Shown here in pieces: positions 30,939 to 40,712 of a stretch of 41,456 nt of DNA. This stretch comes from Bifiguratus adelaidae (taxonomy: Eukaryota; Mucoromycota; Endogonomycetes; Endogonales). Location: assembly GCA_002261195.1 (NCBI GenBank), contig MVBO01000005.1, positions 1-41,456 of the forward strand, written 5' to 3'. Within the stretch, counting starts at the first letter, position 1. Each line of letters opens with the position of its first letter. The position numbers were made by a program, and so were the translations under genes. A model generated the notes under the pieces. That model had not been told where the DNA came from and searched no databases. It saw only the letters and a list, made by a program, of their open reading frames with translations.

Positions 30939-31109
30939 ATATAGAATGTGCCTATGTATGAATGGTATAATATACTGATATGTATATGCGTTGATTGATA
31001 TCGCTTTTAGGACCATAAAGCATGCAGAAAGGAGAGAAAGACAGAAAAGAAACAAGGAATGTGCTATTGAACGTGCTTTGAGTGGACTGGATGGTGTATG
31101 AGTTGGCCA

Positions 31110-31905
31110 CTATTTCTGGTCTTTTCCCTTCTTGATCAGCCATTGTATCATGAGATCGATGTTGACAGAGTTCTTGGCAGAGATGGAATAACAGGATACT
31201 TCTCGGTTGGCGATGGCTTTCAGATTCCTAAAGGGCGGGGCATGTTAATGATTTCGCTGGGCTGAATGTTCATAGAGAAACTTACATTTGCTCGATAAGC
31301 TCATTGACACCCATACATCCTGGCAAATCGTTCTTGTTACCCAGTACCAGAACTGGTATGCCCGCCAATTGGGGCTTATCCAGCAACGCCTTGAGCTCGG
31401 TTTTAGCTGCCTCAATCTTGTCATGGTCTGCCGCATCCACCACAAATCTAGAGTACAATGAGTCTCGATGCGCTGGATATCGTGTGCTACTTACACTATG
31501 GCATTGACGCCACGACAATATCGCTCCCACATATTTCGAAACCTAGGTTGACCTCCCACATCCCACAACTTCATGGTGACATTTCCTTTGACCACTTTGC
31601 GCATATTGAAGCCTACGGTAGGGATTTGGTCTTCTATGTATTCACCAGACTGTAGGATGGAAGGACAGAGATAGGGTAAGATGGCGTACGTAATGAGTAT
31701 GAACATGAGTACTTGCCGCAATGAGATTGATAAGGGTTGTCTTGCCACTGTTTTGAAGTCCTACCAAGGTCAATTCCATCTCCGTCTATATCGATAAATG
31801 AAAGTGTCATGATTTCAAGCGCACCAAAGACAGGCTGTGCCATCGACTTACCTTCCAAAAGAATGACATGAGCCAGTTCCAAAAGGACTGGAGAATTGCC
31901 GCCAT
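31110..31905 (-). CDS. ARL8: ARL8-family small GTPase
   Basis: Arf-like GTPase linking lysosomes/vacuoles and late endosomes to motors and tethers in other eukaryotes. Start [18 protein letters not shown] at 31905: an amphipathic N-terminus without Gly2, as in ARL8, which is N-acetylated rather than myristoylated. G1 is [15 protein letters not shown], switch I is [10 protein letters not shown], switch II is [20 protein letters not shown]4 is GNKNDLP, and G5 is [17 protein letters not shown]. It ends IKKGKDQK at 31110. Five exons; intron 31650-31716 is GC-AG. About 185 residues. ARL8 is absent from budding yeast, which fits a deeper fungal lineage. Convergent with the ESCRT-III gene. Confidence 0.95.
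31650..31716 (-). other. GC-AG intron in ARL8
   Basis: The donor reads ATTGCG|GCAAGT after TTLINLIA, and the acceptor CCTACAG precedes [14 protein letters not shown]. The join reproduces the invariant ARL8 order (VIASGQF...[10 protein letters not shown]). Length is 67 nt. Confidence 0.88.
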
Positions 31906-33093
31906 GGTGACGATGGACGGCAAAGAGTTGAAAAGGTGTGTCGTTTACCGCAGTATTGATTGCTTTGCGTGTGCTTAGCGGGACTAGTGATCCAAAGTCC
32001 TCCTCTCAGCGCATGCGCCTCTGACACAAAGGCTCAGGAAGAAGCGGTATGAAGGCAGAACGTCTCGTCCCCGTGGACAGTTAATCACACTACAAGAGTC
32101 AAGGACCACAAGCAACACCCAGCAAGCTTCTCTAACCCAGACTCTAGGACAAGCAGTGAAAGACGAGCGTCGAGATGAGTGTATAGTCGCTGCGTAGAAG
32201 CAATTGTTGCAGTCCAAACGGTGCGTTGTGCCAAATAAGGAAGGTGACTCGTTATAGCGAAACGTTGGACGCATTGTTCTGCGGGCAACAACTAGGATTT
32301 GTCGGCTAGCGATATGCAATTGTGTGGTCATTGGAAGAGTATTCATGCTCTTTTTAGCGTTTGCGAAACTAAGACTTCCATACCAATACAAAAGACTGAG
32401 ATAGCATGCTGGAATTGGCCTGCCGCAAGGTAGACGCAAGGATATGTGAAAAGCTATTGGGCTTGGCCATGGAAGTGGTAATTAAGAGCATTAAGCAGCT
32501 CTTAAACATTTGCTGCTTCTCAACTTTGCACAGGATCTCCAGACTGGCTATGCTTTTGCGCAGCTTTTGTTCCTTCGTGGAATCGTCAACTGCCATGTCA
32601 ATTTGTGTAATAATACTTTTTCACGGCATGCATAGGATTGCCTTTGATGGCTTCCAATTGATCACCAGCGGTAAAAAATATCTTGCGAAGAAATGTCAGG
32701 GATCTCGCAATGGTATACGGATAGTAAGAAGCGAGAATAGTGGACGGGTCGTGGTGTCGTCGTCTTGCACGTGGTCTAGTGTCGACCATGTAGATGGGTG
32801 AGACACGGTCATGTTTATAAGCAGAGTGCGCGGCAGAACCACGAGTGTCGTCCATAATTGATTCACCGCTTCACCAGAGCCACTCATAGACAGACACGCA
32901 CTCTCTTTCCCTTACAATCCTCCCCACATTCGGTCCTTTCACCTGACGTGGAGCTAAGCCACCCGATAGCTCCTTTTAAATTTTTTTCCTTTTTTTGCAC
33001 TTCTTGCTTGTTTCTTGGGGTTTGGCACTTTAGAGACCACACAGACACACCCCTGCCCTCCATTTCCTACTCTACGCTCTCTTTCCGCCTACC
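31906..33093. other. 1.2-kb region between ARL8 and NOG1, possible small gene
   Basis: No family recognised. T-rich tracts (32971-32997) and a TGACGTGG element (about 32944) look like NOG1 promoter elements. Minus-strand ORFs are described separately. The 31984-32439 minus ORF is Cys/Arg-rich, with no features that support it. Confidence 0.4.
32369..32855 (-). CDS. Possible small two-exon gene, unrecognised
   Basis: Frame 1 begins MDDTRGSAAHSAYKHDRVSP at 32855 and runs to 32598 (RSLTFLRKIFFTAGDQLEAI). A second frame (32596 to 32369) contains a helical-looking segment, DDSTKEQKLRKSIASLEILC. A GTGATC donor at FFTA(G) and the GGCAG acceptor at about 32592 would join them in phase as FFTA-VDDSTKEQKL. 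This is a guess supported only by frame compatibility and composition. An antisense ORF covers the same bases. It may not be a gene. Confidence 0.25.
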
Positions 33094-35186
33094 ATGGGCT
33101 CATTATACAACTTTAAAAAGATACAGTCGGTGCCTTCGCACTCTGACTTTATCGACATTGTCCTCTCCAAGACACAGCGCAAGACACCGACGGTGGTTCA
33201 CAAAGGCTATGCTATTGGGAGAATCAGACAGTTTTATATGCGAAAGGTCAAGTTCACACAAGACTCTTTTGAAGAAAAGTTCAAGGCTATTCTCGAAGAG
33301 TTTCCCAAGCTTGAAGTACGTGTTGCAAGGCATATGGGAGGGGAGCCTTCCGTGTACTCACTTGTCTACCTAGGATATCCATCCCTTTTACGCCGATTTG
33401 ATGAACGTCTTATACGACAAGGACCACTATAAGTTGGCCCTTGGTCAAATCAACACAGCTCGTCATTTGATTGATCAGATTGCCAGGGACTATGTTCGTC
33501 TCCTAAAGTTTGGTGACTCGCTATATCGCTGCAAGCAGCTCAAGAAGGCCGCTCTGGGAAGGTGAGTGTTGGTTGTTTAGCTTCGTGTGCCCTTTAGCCA
33601 AATGCTCACCCGACTCACAGAATGGCAACTGTCATGAAGCGACAAAAGGACAGCCTGGCATACCTTGAACAAGTACGTCAGCATTTGGCCAGATTGCCCT
33701 CCATCGACCCCAACACGCGTACTTTGCTCATTTGCGGTTATCCCAACGTGGGTAAATCCAGCTTCATCAACAAAATCACCAGAGCCGATGTCGATGTGCA
33801 ACCTTATGCATTCACCACCAAGTCACTCTTCGTTGGCCACATGGATTACAAATACTTGCGTTGGCAAGTTATCGACACGCCCGGCATTCTCGATCATCCC
33901 CTTGAAGAGCGAAACACGATCGAAATGCAATCCATCACTGCCATGGCTCACTTGAGATCGTGCATCTTGTTCTTTATGGATCTTTCCGAAGCGTGCGGCT
34001 ACAGCGTCGCTGATCAAGTTACCCTTTTCCAGAGTATCAAACCACTTTTCGCCAATAAACCCATCATCCTCGTCATCAACAAAATCGATGTTATGAAACC
34101 AGAAGACCTCAAGCCAGAGGATCAACAGCTCCTCAAGGACATCATTGCTCAAGACAATATTCAAATGTGCACCATGTCCTGTTACTCTGAGGAAGGCGTC
34201 ATGGACGTCCGTAACGCTGCCTGCGAAAAACTCCTCGCAGCACGAGTTGAACTCAAGATGAGGAGCCAGAAACTCAACGATGTAGTCAACAAGATCCACT
34301 TGGCGGAGCCTATGGCCAGAGATGAAATTCGTAGACCTGCCGTCGTCCCCGAAGGTGCCAAGAATCGCGTCAAGTACGACAAGACTGATCCCAACCGGCC
34401 CAAGTTGGAGAGAGATTTGGAAGAAGAGGCCGGTGGTGCCGGTGTTTACAGTTACAACCTCAAAAAGAAGTACTTGCTGGAGGATGAAGAATGGAAGGAA
34501 GACAATATACCCGAACTTTGGGAAGGTCACAATGTGGCTGACTTTATCGATCCCGATATCGAAGAGAAGCTCGATGCTTTGGAACGCGAGGAAGAGCGTC
34601 TGGAGGCCCAAGGTCTTTACAAATCTGACGATGAGAGCATGGTAAGTAGGCCGAATGCCATGCCCTATTGGCATCATCGATTGACGTGATGTTGCAGGAG
34701 GATTCTGAAGAGGAGCGGATACGGAGCACAGCTGACGCAATTCGAGAAAAGAAGAAGCTCATGGTGCAGGCTCACCGCGCCTCCAAGGGTACCCGTAACC
34801 GATCGGTCCTACCCAAGAAAATGCAAGCCCGAAATGCGACCGTGGATGACATGCAATCCCATTTGGCTCAAATGGGCTTCGCAACAGATGCCATCACCGA
34901 ACGGGCTCGTTCACAAACCCACAAACGTACACGATCCGAATCGCGTGCCGAAAGCGCCGTCAGATCAGAAAGCATGGCTAGAAGTGGCAGCATGGTCCGT
35001 GACCGAAGCACGGCTGGTCTCCGCAACGAAGGCGAACAAAAGGAAGCTGACAAGCAGCGCAAGATTAAGCAACGTAAAGCCAACTTGTTCGCCAAGCGAG
35101 GTGAAGCTGACAGAGACATTCAAGTCAAAATGCCCAAACATTTGTATAGCAGCAAGTCTGGCATTGGTAAACGTGATTGGCGTTAG
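33094..35186 (+). CDS. NOG1: Nucleolar GTPase NOG1 (60S ribosome assembly)
   Basis: Obg-family GTPase required for pre-60S maturation in nucleolus and nucleoplasm. Start [20 protein letters not shown] at 33094. The second exon [20 protein letters not shown] begins the N-terminal helical bundle, which continues to [28 protein letters not shown]1 is [14 protein letters not shown]3 is [14 protein letters not shown]4 is LVINKIDVM. The C-terminal NOG1-specific parts are [23 protein letters not shown] and [17 protein letters not shown], with a basic, Ser/Arg-rich tail ending [12 protein letters not shown]. Four exons or so, the last intron near 34640-34700. About 660 residues, close to yeast Nog1. 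Confidence 0.97.
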
Positions 35187-35409
35187 ATTGGCATACACCC
35201 TGTCCTTCATTTGTTCCACACTGTATTCTATATGCGCAATGGTAATGCTAAGCATCTCTTTTTGTTGTTCTCATGTCCTGGATCGGCCCAAAAATGCGTT
35301 GTGGGCGCTCACCAACCCGAGGCGTTCAACCAAAAAGCTCGCTCGTTTTGATAAATCTTCCCGTGGCCCGCATTTCTGTACGTCAAACTAACTCGTCACA
35401 ACTCTCGGC

Positions 35410-36035
35410 ATGACAGGCGGTGGGTTCCTACCAGAAGACTCGGTGGGTACACAGCCTACCGTACAACATACCCACTCCAGTCTTCGTGACGACAATGTCG
35501 CTCACCGCTTGGATGAGCGCTTATTGGCTGTGACGCGAAAGTACCGCAACAGGTAAGCTGGAGCCTTCGCTCTACCTCCTTCGTCACCCATACGAACCTA
35601 TGCAGACTCGATCAAGATGGCTATGACACCTTTATAAAGCTATGGATGGACGTCGCACCCCTCACACAAACAACCATACACCTCCGCTCTACAGCCCTGG
35701 CTACCCAATATCTCCTACGCATCACCAATGACCTTTCCGAATACATGATGGCCTATCCCTCAACACCACTCCATCAGATCCACGCCGCGGTCCAAGTGAT
35801 GGATGAAGCCTGGATGACGGTTCTGCGGCGGGATGAAACACAGCATGAAATCAGCATCACGGACAGGATTAGGATCAGGAATACGTTGGAGGATGGTCGG
35901 GATCGGGTGGTTGGATTCAAGAAAAGGGGTCTGGATCAAGTGAGAGATCATGGGTTGCCGGGTGTTGATTCACCCTCCAATGGGGATACTACCGTCTCAT
36001 CCATTTACGATGGAGCCTTAGACATGTTGGACTAA
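35410..36035 (+). CDS. Unrecognised small helical protein
   Basis: I do not recognise it. Start MTGGGFLPEDSVGTQPTVQH at 35410. A 50-nt or so GTAAGC..TGCAG intron joins LLAVTRKYRN(R) to LDQDGYDTFIKLWMDVAPLT. Helical segments include RSTALATQYLLRITNDLSEYM and HAAVQVMDEAWMTVLRRDE, with no membrane helix or signal peptide. It ends SSIYDGALDMLD. About 190 residues. The clean splice and continuous frame suggest a real protein. It follows NOG1 on the same strand (223 bp) and is convergent with the reticulon gene. Confidence 0.6.
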
Positions 36036-36225
36036 AACCCAGCAGGACAGTGTACATAAGAGTCAAGGTGGTCCATGGAGTTAAACATGCCATACATTAT
36101 CAAATGGAAACTAAAAGCCTACAAGAAGACTCCACAGATTAACGCGTTCGTATGCAAAAAACATGATACACCTGCGCATTCTATCCATATGTGCCCACGT
36201 GCTACCTCCTTTGCGCCGAATTCCT

Positions 36226-37666
36226 TTACTGCGTCTTCTTTACGGGAGTACCTTGGGTCTTGGCGGCATACTGTGTCTTGACCTGGTTGACCGCATCGTT
36301 CTTGACTTGTTGTGCACGGTTCAAGAGCGTGTTGGTGTGCGTCTTGGCGAGATCAACAGCCGTAGTGATGTGCTGATTGGCTTGTTCGCGGGCAAGGTTC
36401 ACGTGGTGATCAATCACTTGCTGGTTGGACTGATAAATCTTGGGAACCGTGAAGGCAACGAGGACAGCTGTAGCGGCCAGATAGATGGAAGGTACACGCT
36501 TGGCGACACTCCACAAGATGAAGGAACCGGACAACCACGCAATGCTGGGAACGATGCCGTGTTCGCACAGAATGATTTTACGTGCCTCGGACCACACAAA
36601 GTTGGCCTCATCGGTAATATAGCTGCTCACACGTGCCGAAGTTGTTTTGCTGATAAGAGGATCCAAGGGCAAGTAATGTCTATGGCCAAATTGAGCCTGC
36701 GTATCTCATCCGGTTCGCCATGACTTACTGCAATGGACTTGTGGTAGGTTGATCCTGAGCGCCCCCAAACGCTCCCTTGACAGCGCCAAAAACAACCGTG
36801 TATAAAACATTTACGCCAGTGAGAATAGTGAAAGCAGCAGCGAGCAAGTGAAGAGGCGAGAATTTGGCAGAGAGACCGAGAATAAGAACAAGCACAGCGA
36901 GAAAAATGCCCGAATGAACAGGGTTCTCCCACAACGTCAAGTGTCGTACGTGCGTTCGGACAAAGTGTCGAGGATCTACAACGGCAAAGAGTCAACTCAG
37001 CGCCCAATCATAAGGTCTACAGCGCTACATACTCTCATCAAAGTTGACATTGGGAAGATCTACAGTCCAAAAACGGTCAGAATAAGGAAATTTGGTGTCG
37101 CAATCCAAACCAGCGACAACAGTCACGGAATGTTGCCATGCCCGTGAACGTTTTGGTGTTCGGCGACAGGAATAAAGACGAACACTTCACTTACCATTAA
37201 GCTGGGCTTGAACACCTTGTCGTACATTGGCCTTGGCAGCGTTGGCATGTCTGACAGCCGCCTCGCTGACTTGATTTACCTTTGATTGAGCACTGTTTTG
37301 TACCGCAGCAATATTCTGCTTGGCCGCTGTTTGGGCAGAATTCAAAGCTTGTTGAGTCTGTTGAGTGGCACCTGCGAGATTGGCTTGCGCCTGCTGAGAC
37401 TTGTCTGACGCAATACTTTGAGTTGTGTTCAGAGTGTCTTGACCAGTGGTCTTGGCGGTGTCAACAAGGTTGGACAACGTGGAGCCAGAGGCGGCAGAAG
37501 GTGCAGAGCTAGCCCATTCTTGTTCTTGCGCATGGGTTTGAGCAGCTGCCATATTCTCCTTCGCCACTTGAGAGCTGTCCATCACAGTAGGGGTGCTATC
37601 AGGTGCAGAGTTTCCGGTCAGTCCTGCGTTGTCATACGACATGTTGGGTTGATATGTTTCGGCCAT
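36226..37666 (-). CDS. RTN1: Reticulon-family ER-shaping protein with repetitive amphipathic N-terminus
   Basis: Reticulons bend ER membrane into tubules with two hydrophobic hairpins. Start MAETYQPNMSYDNAGLTGNS at 37666. A Gln/Ala-rich region of repeated AxxxxQxA pattern follows, then a 27-nt exon (LPNVNFDE), then NPRHFVRTHVRHLTLWENPV, the reticulon domain start. Hairpin 1 is SGIFLAVLVLILGLSAKF..LLAAAFTILTGVNVLY. Hairpin 2 is GIVPSIAWLSGSFILWSVAK..SIYLAATAVLVAFTV. LWENP is a reticulon hallmark. The tail (REQANQHITTAVDLAKTHTN) again has amphipathic repeats and ends GTPVKKTQ. Four exons. About 370 residues. Confidence 0.9.
37033..37059 (-). other. 27-nt microexon of the reticulon gene
   Basis: Bounded by GGACTGTAG and GTATGTAG. 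It starts and ends at phase 1 and encodes the segment LPNVNFDE between the repetitive N-terminus and the reticulon domain. The flanking introns are about 130 and 60 nt. Confidence 0.75.
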
Positions 37667-38182
37667 CGTGTGTTTTGTCCAACAAAAGTGACAAGAGTGT
37701 GCACAAAAGAGCGAGAGAGAGAGAGAGGATAAGCAAGGAAAGAAGAGTGTGAAAAAGATTGGCTGATTACACAAATATACGCCCCTAAAAATTGGTCCAA
37801 GCGTCATGAAAATTTGGTGCGGTCATCATTGCATGGGAGCACACGTGTTGTCACGGTGGTTGGATGTTTGCCCATTGTTGTGTGTGGTGGTTCGGTTTGG
37901 TCATGAGTGCACATGCTCTGTCGCTGGTCAACGATGACCGGATAGACTTACAACATGCGCCTTTAGCTAGCCAAAAGGACAGCGTCGCCACGCGGCCCTG
38001 TGTTGCATTTTACATGTGTGGATAGGTCAAAATGGTCCCCCGTCTGACGCGGGCGCTGCGTGTCCAACCACGGCCTAACAAGCAAAGCAGCGCTCTGGTT
38101 TCCAAATTCTGGGCAGAGTGACTGTTGAATTGAGCTGGAACAAAAAAACATGCAACGTTGGTTGTGACATTTTCTCCCGGCC
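37667..38182. other. 516-bp divergent intergenic region with a (GA) run
   Basis: Between reticulon and the unknown gene at 38183. A GAGAGAGAGA microsatellite is at about 37712-37728, just above the reticulon start. No gene or RNA features seen. Confidence 0.5.
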
Positions 38183-38728
38183 ATGGACGCTCGGGATCCT
38201 AGCACTCCACCACAGGTGACGGACAGCATCCAAGGATCTTGTCTCAGTGCCGTCGATGCCATTGCTCCGGTCCATGATCCTCTCTCACATCCACACAAAG
38301 TCTCTCTCGCCACTTCAAACGAGGATGAACCTCGCTCGCACCTGCACTCATTGTCTCCGGAGAAGTTGGGTGTGGTAGGCTACATTAAGGATGTGGGTGG
38401 ATTTGTCAAGGATTTGGTGCATGACAGGAAGGTAGCAAGACAGCAAAAGCGCAAACAAGATTACGAGACGGAAAGTATGTGGGTACAGGCCTACGATGAG
38501 GATGACATTCAGGACGACGATACGGAAGCATCACAAGGTACAAATCATCCGGTAGAACAGGACACAAGCGAAGGACGACGGTCTTTTCTCAGAGATAATG
38601 CAGTGAAATTGTTCCCGGCAGTACATGAGTCTAATACGTATCCGGAACATCACCATCAATGGGAAGCTATGCATCGTGCAGATGGAGAGTCTGTGGACTA
38701 TTCTGCGGATATGAAGCGCATTCAATAG
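38183..38728 (+). CDS. Unrecognised acidic/hydrophilic protein, single exon
   Basis: I do not recognise it. 181 residues from MDARDPSTPPQVTDSIQGSC to DGESVDYSADMKRIQ. A short amphipathic region (LGVVGYIKDVGGFVKDLVHD) is followed by basic RKVARQQKRKQDY. An acidic stretch (AYDEDDIQDDDTEA) and a His-rich segment follow. No signal peptide or membrane helix; mostly disordered in appearance. The single frame without introns is supported by length only. Confidence 0.45.
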   Translation: MDARDPSTPPQVTDSIQGSCLSAVDAIAPVHDPLSHPHKVSLATSNEDEPRSHLHSLSPEKLGVVGYIKDVGGFVKDLVHDRKVARQQKRKQDYETESMWVQAYDEDDIQDDDTEASQGTNHPVEQDTSEGRRSFLRDNAVKLFPAVHESNTYPEHHHQWEAMHRADGESVDYSADMKRIQ

Positions 38729-38935
38729 AATTTTTATCACTAGCAGATGATGGGTCATGTCATATAGAAGCTTATTGTCGCATACTATTGATCGAAATCG
38801 AGTGATGCATCAGAAACGGGTGTGGGAGTTCCTGATATTTTGTTGCGACATGGGAACGACTTTTTCCTTCAGCATGAGATATATATATCGAGGCAACTTC
38901 TCGCAACACATTGTACGTGTCCTGTTTTGCGTGTC

Positions 38936-40173
38936 ATGTTGCTGCATAGTTTATTTGCGTTGACTATTCTGCCTCTGCATGGTAAGTTACTGCTGCCGAC
39001 AGGTTTGCAAAGCGTTAGAGCCATTTCTTGACCATTATAGTCGTGCTTGGAGTGGAAAGTGAAAGCGCTTCCGGAACGCCCATTGTTGCGCAATCAGGTT
39101 TGAACGGCGCCATCACCGTTCTTCCTGTATCCAAGGTAAGATATTCTGTCCATGAAGCAGGCTCGAATGATGCGTCACAGGAGAAACAGCAACTCATCGG
39201 CACAATGTCCAAAGGGGACAATGCATTGAGATTCAAAGTTGTCGGTGATACCGAGAATGACAAGGCAGACATGGCACCCACGTCCGAATCGAGCAGCGGT
39301 TCGTCATATAATGCTCACATCAAAGAGATCACTCTGCCTTTGAGTCCCAACTTCGAGAATTCGCCCTCGTCTGAAGCCTCCTCAGCCACCTCCTCCGATG
39401 CAGTCAGTGAGCAAGCCACAATTGATGAAGAGATGGATGACTTTTTGCGGTATCTCAGTAACCTCTCGCCCATTCATGCGCCTCAAATCTCGGCAATAGG
39501 GATAAACGAGCCAATCGTTGCATCAAAGACTCCAAATCAAGTTACCGACACCCTTCCGTCAAGGTCGAAGGAAGGTGATACGGGGGCAATTGAATCAACG
39601 CCATCCAACGTCGATACTATTGTGCCTGAACGTCCCGGTAGCGAGGCGAAAATAACCGTGAAGCATGAAGTGGAAGAAAGCATGCCAACCAAAGCATCGC
39701 CTCTGCCTAATGCGATGATTGGCAACGACGTGACAACACCATTAGCACAAGACACAATAGATTTGAACAATCAAAACCTCCCGGATCCAGCGATTATGGA
39801 TCCAGCGACTTTGGATAATCTCAAATCAATGTTCAATGTAGTGCCATCTCAAACGCTACGTGCCATTGCGTCTCCGTCTCCGGACAATGTGGTAGCGTCA
39901 ACATCAAGCCCACCCGAAGCCAAGGAGACAAGCATGCTTAGTCCGACGACTACCATGTCAGCCACCAGACTCAATACGCAGATGACGCAGCTTTCGGAAG
40001 CCACCCCTTCGAAGTCAAACTCGCGAACAACGGTAACAACGCCATCGCGTACAAGCCAATCTGCTTCTACAGATGGCGCAAAGCCAACAGATCAGTCATC
40101 CAATAATGCTTTTGCACACTCTGTATCCCTCTCATCGATCCTCTTCATTGCGGCCATTGTTCCTCTGATTTGA
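38936..40173 (+). CDS. GPI-anchored-like Ser/Thr-rich surface protein
   Basis: The first exon MLLHSLFALTILPLH at 38936 is a plausible signal peptide, joined by a GTAAGT..TATAG intron of about 60 nt to VVLGVESESASGTPIVAQS. The body of about 370 residues is rich in Ser, Thr, Pro and Ala (for example SSEASSATSSDAVSEQ) with no recognised domain. It ends in a hydrophobic stretch, SVSLSSILFIAAIVPLI, directly at the stop, preceded by SNNAFAH, which suits a GPI-attachment signal. The body is likely O-glycosylated; a PMT-family enzyme lies in this window but that is not evidence of a link. A TATATATA run (about 38880-38887) lies about 50 bp before the ATG. Family unknown. Confidence 0.7.
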
Positions 40174-40712
40174 TGACGAAATACATTTCATTCATTAGCC
40201 ATTTTTAGAAGTCTCGTCTGAAGCCACAAAAGAAAGGCTTCCTCGCATCCTTGCTTCCTCCTCTTGCTCTTCATCCAACGCAACCAATCAGTCGTTGGTT
40301 TTATTAGATTTTCTTTACAAGCAGGTAAGCATCCGTGGAAGGTGTTTGTAACGGTGAGATGTGGCATGCGGTCGTTGATGGGAATGGATGGACTTTGGAT
40401 AGATGATTGGATGGATCTGTTTGCATATGCATCCATCGCAGGAAGAACCTCTGCAACTTGCAGATGTGCTTGCGAGGAGGACTATGGAACGGGATTATCC
40501 TGTCTGCGGCGATAGGGATTCTTGGTGGCACAACGGATGACTTGGGAGATTCTGATAGCTGTCACCATTCCTGGACCCGTCCGACACCCCCATCCGCAAC
40601 CAGGCATCCTTGCAGCCAACGCCAGAGTGTCTTTTTGACAGAGCTCATTCTCCAGTTCTTGTTGCTAACGCTGTTGTTTGCTTTCGTGTCTCTTCAGATC
40701 TAATAATTTGCA
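40174..40712 (+). promoter_or_regulatory. uL2 upstream region with CCAAT box
   Basis: 540 bp without an ORF that I can support. CCAAT lies at 40284-40288, inside a CCAAC..GTTGG inverted pair. Transcription likely starts near 40300, just before the putative 5'UTR intron. I looked for a snoRNA within that intron and saw no clear box C/D pair. Confidence 0.5.
40325..40697 (+). other. Probable 5'UTR intron of the uL2 gene
   Basis: GTAAGC donor after ACAAGCAG, a TGCTAACG branch site at 40663-40670 (27 nt before the acceptor) and a CTCTTCAG acceptor 15 bp before the ATG. Length is 373 nt. Leader introns are common in ribosomal-protein genes and may boost expression or carry regulation. Confidence 0.65.

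Noticed and set aside
33823-34740. 305-residue minus-strand ORF
   Set aside because: Antisense of the NOG1 exon; stops are rare on that strand because of codon bias, not coding.
37711-37730. (GA)n microsatellite as a functional element
   Set aside because: Short and common; noted only as a simple repeat.
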